6,930 bases of DNA, taken from NCBI GenBank assembly GCA_002737585.1, contig NSIA01000163.1, positions 1 to 6,930 of the forward strand. The letters are read 5' to 3'. The position numbers and the translations under genes are program-made. The first letter of the stretch is position 1, and the number at the start of each line of letters is the position of its first letter. The notes under the pieces were generated by a model. It was not told the DNA's origin. It worked only from the letters and a program-made list of their open reading frames with translations, and ran no database searches. Shown piece by piece: positions 3,811 through 6,930 of this stretch. The stretch is from Planctomycetaceae bacterium (GTDB taxonomy: Bacteria; Planctomycetota; Phycisphaerae; Phycisphaerales; SM1A02).

Positions 3811-6753
3811 TTACGGCAGGATCACCACGCTGCGGGGCGTGGGCGCTGCCGCGCGCGGGATGATGACGATCCCATCGGGGATCGGCAGGTCGATGGGTGC
3901 TTGACCCGCCACTGCCACGTGAGCCCGAGTCACACCAGCGGGCATCTTGATGCGCAGTTCACGCGCGTCGGGAGAGTCCAACTGCACACGGGCAATGGCG
4001 CCGTGTTTCCATTGAATGTCTACCGCAACATTGCCGCGCGCGATCAAGCCGCGCACGCGACCGTCGCTCCACTCGCGGGGCAGGGCGGGCAAGAGATCGA
4101 TGCGGTGTACCAGATGACCAGCACTCCACGAGCGAATATGGCTTTGCATCAGCATCTCTGCAATGCCAGCGGTACCGCCGAAATTACCATCGATTTGAAA
4201 CGGTGGATGATCGTCAAAGAGATTGGGCAGGGTTGAATGAGAGAGCAGCGCACAGATGTCCGCCCACGCTCGTTCACCATCATGTAACCGCGCCCAGAAA
4301 TTGATGAGCCATGCGCGGCTCCAGCCGGTGTGGCCGCCACCGTTCTTTAGCCTGAATTCCAGGCTTGCGCGTGCCGCCGCGGCCAATGCCGGGGTTGCGT
4401 CGGTGCTGATGAAGTTGGCGGGGTGCAGCCCATACAAGTGGCTCATGTGGCGATGCCCAGGCTCCGCTTCGCCATAGGGCTTTGACCATTCCATGAGTCG
4501 GCCGTCGGAAGCGATGGTTGGCATGGCAAGGTGCGTGAGTGCCGCCGCCGCTTCAATTGGAAGTGCTTCGTTACCTTTACCAAGGATGCGCGCTGCATCA
4601 AGGTAATTCACCAACAGATCACGGGCGATCCACTGGTCCATGGATGTGCCCATACTGAGATTCGCATGAGAGCCATCGGGAAGTATGAAGGAATTTTCTG
4701 GACTGGTGCTTGGGCCGCTGACCAGCATGCCGGTGGTTGGATCCTTCACTAAGTAGTCAAGGAGGAAACGAACCGCGCCGTCCAGTGCTGGCCAGGCGCG
4801 GTCGCGCAGGAACGCGGTGTCGCTGGTGTACTCATAGTGTTCCCACGCGTGCCGCACCAGCCACGCGCCGCCGAGTGGGTACATGCCCCATACCGTCTGA
4901 CCCTCTGGAGCAGTCATTGCCCACGCATCGGTGATGTGATGGCAGCACCAACCGCGCGCTCCATAGAGATCTTGTGCAGTGCGAACGCCGCGCACGCGGA
5001 TTTTGTCAAGCAAATCAATGAGTGGAAGTTCGGTCTCTACAAGTGCGCACGGACCCGCTGGCCAGTAGTTCATCTGCACGTTGATATTGGTGTGGAAGTC
5101 AGCGTTCCATGGCGCGCGGAAGTGTTGGTTCCAAATGCCTTGCAAGTTGGCGGGCAGACTTCCTTGCCGACTGGAGGACAGCAGTAAGTAGCGCCCGTAC
5201 TGGAAATATAGGGAAATGAAGTCGTTATCCCACTCTGGCTTGGTTCGGAAGCGAGCGAGGCGCGCGGGTGTAGAAAGGAGATCTGGAATGACGCTGGCTT
5301 CCGGTGATGGGCCGCCAAGGTCAAGTGACACGCGATCCATGGATTTGGCAAACCACGCACTGGCGCGCTCGCTGAGTGCCGACCAACCGGATACGGCGCT
5401 TCGAAGATCATTCTCACATTGCAGGGTGGGGTTACTTCCGAAGTAGTCGGTGCGCGCGGCAATGGCAATAGTGAACGACTTGGCACCGCGCACCACCGCA
5501 TCGCCACCTTCGATGGTGATGGTTCCGCCGTCGGCCTGAATGTCGGCAGTGGATGCGTAACCCACACCGCCCTGACCGGTGTGACCAGTGAATGAGAGTC
5601 GCGCTCCCTGCCGGGTTGGAATGGCGGTGTGAGCCGGGACATCGGTCTCAAAGTTGTCGCGGTGTAATTGGATGCGTATGGCAGGGAGATTTCCTTCGCC
5701 TTCGACACGTGTGTGAATAAGTAGTAATTCATCAGGAGCGCTGGCGATCACTTCGCGGACGATGGAAACACCGTCCACCTGAAATCTGCTGGCGGCAACA
5801 CCGGTGCGCATGGTGAGTGAGCGCCGATATTCAGAAGCGGCACGTGGCGCGTCAATCATTTCGATATGGAGATCACCAAGCGTCTGATGGCTGCGCGGCA
5901 TCATGTCGCTGGGCAACATGCAGTGATCTTGAATGATTTGCTGTGCTTCTGAGACCTTTCCAGCAAGTGCAAGTGCGCGCGCTTTTTGAAAGAACTCGCT
6001 TGCGGCGGGCGCATTGCGGTCATTTGCGTTTCCTTCCCACACGGTTGCTTCGTTCAACTGCAGGCGTTCGTGCTGGACAGCACCGAACACCATGGCGCCC
6101 ATGCGGCCGTTACCGACGGGCAGTGCGTCGGTCCATGCAGCGGCGGGTTCGGTGTACCAAAGGTCTGGCAGTGTGCCGGTGACTGTTGCCATGGGTGTGA
6201 GTTTCATGCGGCGCGTGCCAACCGGCATTGGCATCAGGCGCGCGTGCAAATCAGGATCCATGACTGGATCAAAGGTCGCTACTTCTGGATGATCACCTTG
6301 GCAGATCCACCACGTTCCGGAGAGATCAAAGGCGCACGCGTCACCTTCGAGTGTTGGTTTCCATGTGGGTGTTCCAACCCAACCACCGGCACCACCGATG
6401 TCGGTGACACGGATGGCAATGCGATTGACGCCGGTGCGCAGCAATGACTTTGGGACGGTGTACGCGCGCTCGGTTTGGAATCCGTCGGTGGCGCCGATCC
6501 GCGTGCCGTTGAACCAAGACTCGTCAGCATCATCAATGTTGCCGGGCGTAAAGACCATGTCGGAGGTACGGTCGAGGTCGTCAAGGGTGATCTCGCCCAC
6601 GTACCACGCAATGCCGTCGGTACCTCCGGGGAGACCGTTCCCTTCCCAGTGCCCAGGAACGGTGGTGCGGGTGAGCGGCGGCGCAGCCACCGGCGCGGCG
6701 GGCGGAATTCCTTGGGCAAGTAGGGCCATGACAGCAAGGGTGGCGATCGTCAT
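3811..6753 (-). CDS. Exported GH95 alpha-L-fucosidase-type glycoside hydrolase with an extra N-terminal galactose-binding-like domain
   Basis: A 980-residue enzyme of glycoside hydrolase family 95, which removes terminal alpha-L-fucose (some members alpha-L-galactose) by inversion. The signal peptide (about 1-24) has no positive charge before its hydrophobic core, which is unusual. Residues about 27-150 form a jelly-roll sugar-binding-like domain (IDDADESWFNG, residues 73-83; then NRIAIRVTDIGGAGGWVG) like those in GH2 enzymes and sialate O-acetylesterases. The family core starts at Trp199-Tyr200 with LPVGNGRMGAMVFG (211-224) and LNEATVWEG (233-241). Active-site motifs are intact: HTNINVQMNYW (Asn556 and Asn558), SPEN with Glu686 as likely general acid, HRHMSHL (767-773) and IDGNFGG with Asp855. 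By analogy to Bifidobacterium AfcA, Asn/Asn/Glu/Asp make up the catalytic machinery; the Glu and Asp matches are from memory. It is about 200 residues longer than a minimal GH95 because of the added domain. No conventional start lies upstream in frame, and there is no good Shine-Dalgarno. No sulfatase or transporter neighbours are visible. Confidence 0.95.
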   Translation of the reverse strand: MTIATLAVMALLAQGIPPAAPVAAPPLTRTTVPGHWEGNGLPGGTDGIAWYVGEITLDDLDRTSDMVFTPGNIDDADESWFNGTRIGATDGFQTERAYTVPKSLLRTGVNRIAIRVTDIGGAGGWVGTPTWKPTLEGDACAFDLSGTWWICQGDHPEVATFDPVMDPDLHARLMPMPVGTRRMKLTPMATVTGTLPDLWYTEPAAAWTDALPVGNGRMGAMVFGAVQHERLQLNEATVWEGNANDRNAPAASEFFQKARALALAGKVSEAQQIIQDHCMLPSDMMPRSHQTLGDLHIEMIDAPRAASEYRRSLTMRTGVAASRFQVDGVSIVREVIASAPDELLLIHTRVEGEGNLPAIRIQLHRDNFETDVPAHTAIPTRQGARLSFTGHTGQGGVGYASTADIQADGGTITIEGGDAVVRGAKSFTIAIAARTDYFGSNPTLQCENDLRSAVSGWSALSERASAWFAKSMDRVSLDLGGPSPEASVIPDLLSTPARLARFRTKPEWDNDFISLYFQYGRYLLLSSSRQGSLPANLQGIWNQHFRAPWNADFHTNINVQMNYWPAGPCALVETELPLIDLLDKIRVRGVRTAQDLYGARGWCCHHITDAWAMTAPEGQTVWGMYPLGGAWLVRHAWEHYEYTSDTAFLRDRAWPALDGAVRFLLDYLVKDPTTGMLVSGPSTSPENSFILPDGSHANLSMGTSMDQWIARDLLVNYLDAARILGKGNEALPIEAAAALTHLAMPTIASDGRLMEWSKPYGEAEPGHRHMSHLYGLHPANFISTDATPALAAAARASLEFRLKNGGGHTGWSRAWLINFWARLHDGERAWADICALLSHSTLPNLFDDHPPFQIDGNFGGTAGIAEMLMQSHIRSWSAGHLVHRIDLLPALPREWSDGRVRGLIARGNVAVDIQWKHGAIARVQLDSPDARELRIKMPAGVTRAHVAVAGQAPIDLPIPDGIVIIPRAAAPTPRSVVILP

Positions 6754-6796
6754 CTGCCGTGTTCTACCGCTCCCCGGGGTTCGATACGCTGCGGCA
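6754..6796. promoter_or_regulatory. 43-bp divergent promoter region between the GH95 and SDR genes
   Basis: The two start codons face away from each other across 43 bp. At the centre lies the 8-bp palindrome CCCCGGGG (6772-6779). Five bases to its right is TACGCT (6785-6790), a TAnnnT -10-like hexamer ending six bases before the SDR ATG. Five bases to its left, on the minus strand, is TAGAAC (6766-6761), ending seven bases before the GH95 ATG. Neither gene has a convincing Shine-Dalgarno, so leaderless transcripts are possible. This is inferred from motif position only. Confidence 0.4.
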
Positions 6797-6930
6797 ATGA
6801 CGACCGCCCCGGCTTCTGCCCCCGCTAACGCGCACCTTCCGCTCTTTGGCCGCCACGCGTTTGTTTGTGGCGCTACTCAGGGGATTGGCAAGGCGACGGC
6901 CATTGCCATGGCGGCCGCTGGCGCGACGGT
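6797..6930 (+). CDS. Short-chain dehydrogenase/reductase (SDR), N-terminal fragment cut by the window edge
   Basis: The first 44 codons of a gene that runs off the window. After an Ala/Pro-rich start (MTTAPASAPANAHLPLFGR), the segment HAFVCGATQGIGKATAIAMAAAGATV (residues 20 on) is the first beta strand and glycine-rich turn of a Rossmann fold. GATQGIG (25-31) is the SDR nucleotide-binding motif (TGxxxGxG, with Cys in place of the first Thr). Such proteins are cytoplasmic NAD(P)-dependent oxidoreductases, but the catalytic Ser-Tyr-Lys lies beyond the window, so substrate cannot be judged. It is divergent from the GH95 gene. No Shine-Dalgarno precedes the ATG, and a later start at Met38 would lose the motif. 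Confidence 0.85.
   Translation, partial: MTTAPASAPANAHLPLFGRHAFVCGATQGIGKATAIAMAAAGAT

Noticed and set aside
3867..3884. CGATCCC/GGGATCG hairpin near the 3' end of the GH95 gene
   Set aside because: It lies inside conserved-length coding sequence, has only seven pairs and no T-run, so it is probably incidental.
5070..5732. 220-codon minus-strand frame inside the GH95 gene
   Set aside because: Same strand but different frame from conserved GH95 sequence; Ser/Pro/Thr-rich translation without domain features.

Overview
This GC-rich window carries three complete protein genes and the start of a fourth. The best clue to the source is the prepilin-type N-terminus at 376. Its cleavage/methylation segment is of the form GF-TIVELLVVVSIIALLIAILLPAIGKAR, which is typical of the many type II secretion-like (DUF1559-like) proteins of Planctomycetota, especially Phycisphaerae. 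A secreted GH95 alpha-L-fucosidase-type enzyme and a PA/M28/PDZ metallopeptidase fit that lifestyle of degrading complex polymers. The assignment is an inference from family content, not from a phylogenetic marker.

Layout: 1-375 has no convincing gene. It holds a possible promoter overlapped by a 7-bp inverted repeat (155-176), a strong stem-loop (180-205), and a tiny ORF whose stop overlaps the next start. 376-1524 (+) encodes a Cys- and Trp-rich prepilin-like protein and is closed by a textbook intrinsic terminator (1581-1618). 1672-3795 (+) encodes an exported M28-family zinc peptidase with a PA-like insert and a C-terminal PDZ domain. 3811-6753 (-) encodes an exported 980-residue GH95 glycosidase with an extra N-terminal galactose-binding-like domain. 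The peptidase and glycosidase genes converge with only 15 bp between stop codons, and a 12-bp GC-rich stem-loop spans that junction. 6797-6930 (+) is the truncated start of a short-chain dehydrogenase/reductase, divergent from the GH95 gene across a 43-bp gap.

Each gene looks like its own transcription unit (terminator, convergent junction, divergent start), so no operon is visible. All three complete proteins appear to leave the cytoplasm or sit at the envelope. A link in polymer capture and degradation is plausible but not shown. I see no CRISPR array, insertion sequence, rRNA or tRNA, and no multi-gene novel system. The most unusual features are regulatory: the structured leader of the prepilin gene, the shared stem-loop at the convergent junction, and the near-mirror-symmetric 43-bp divergent promoter region.
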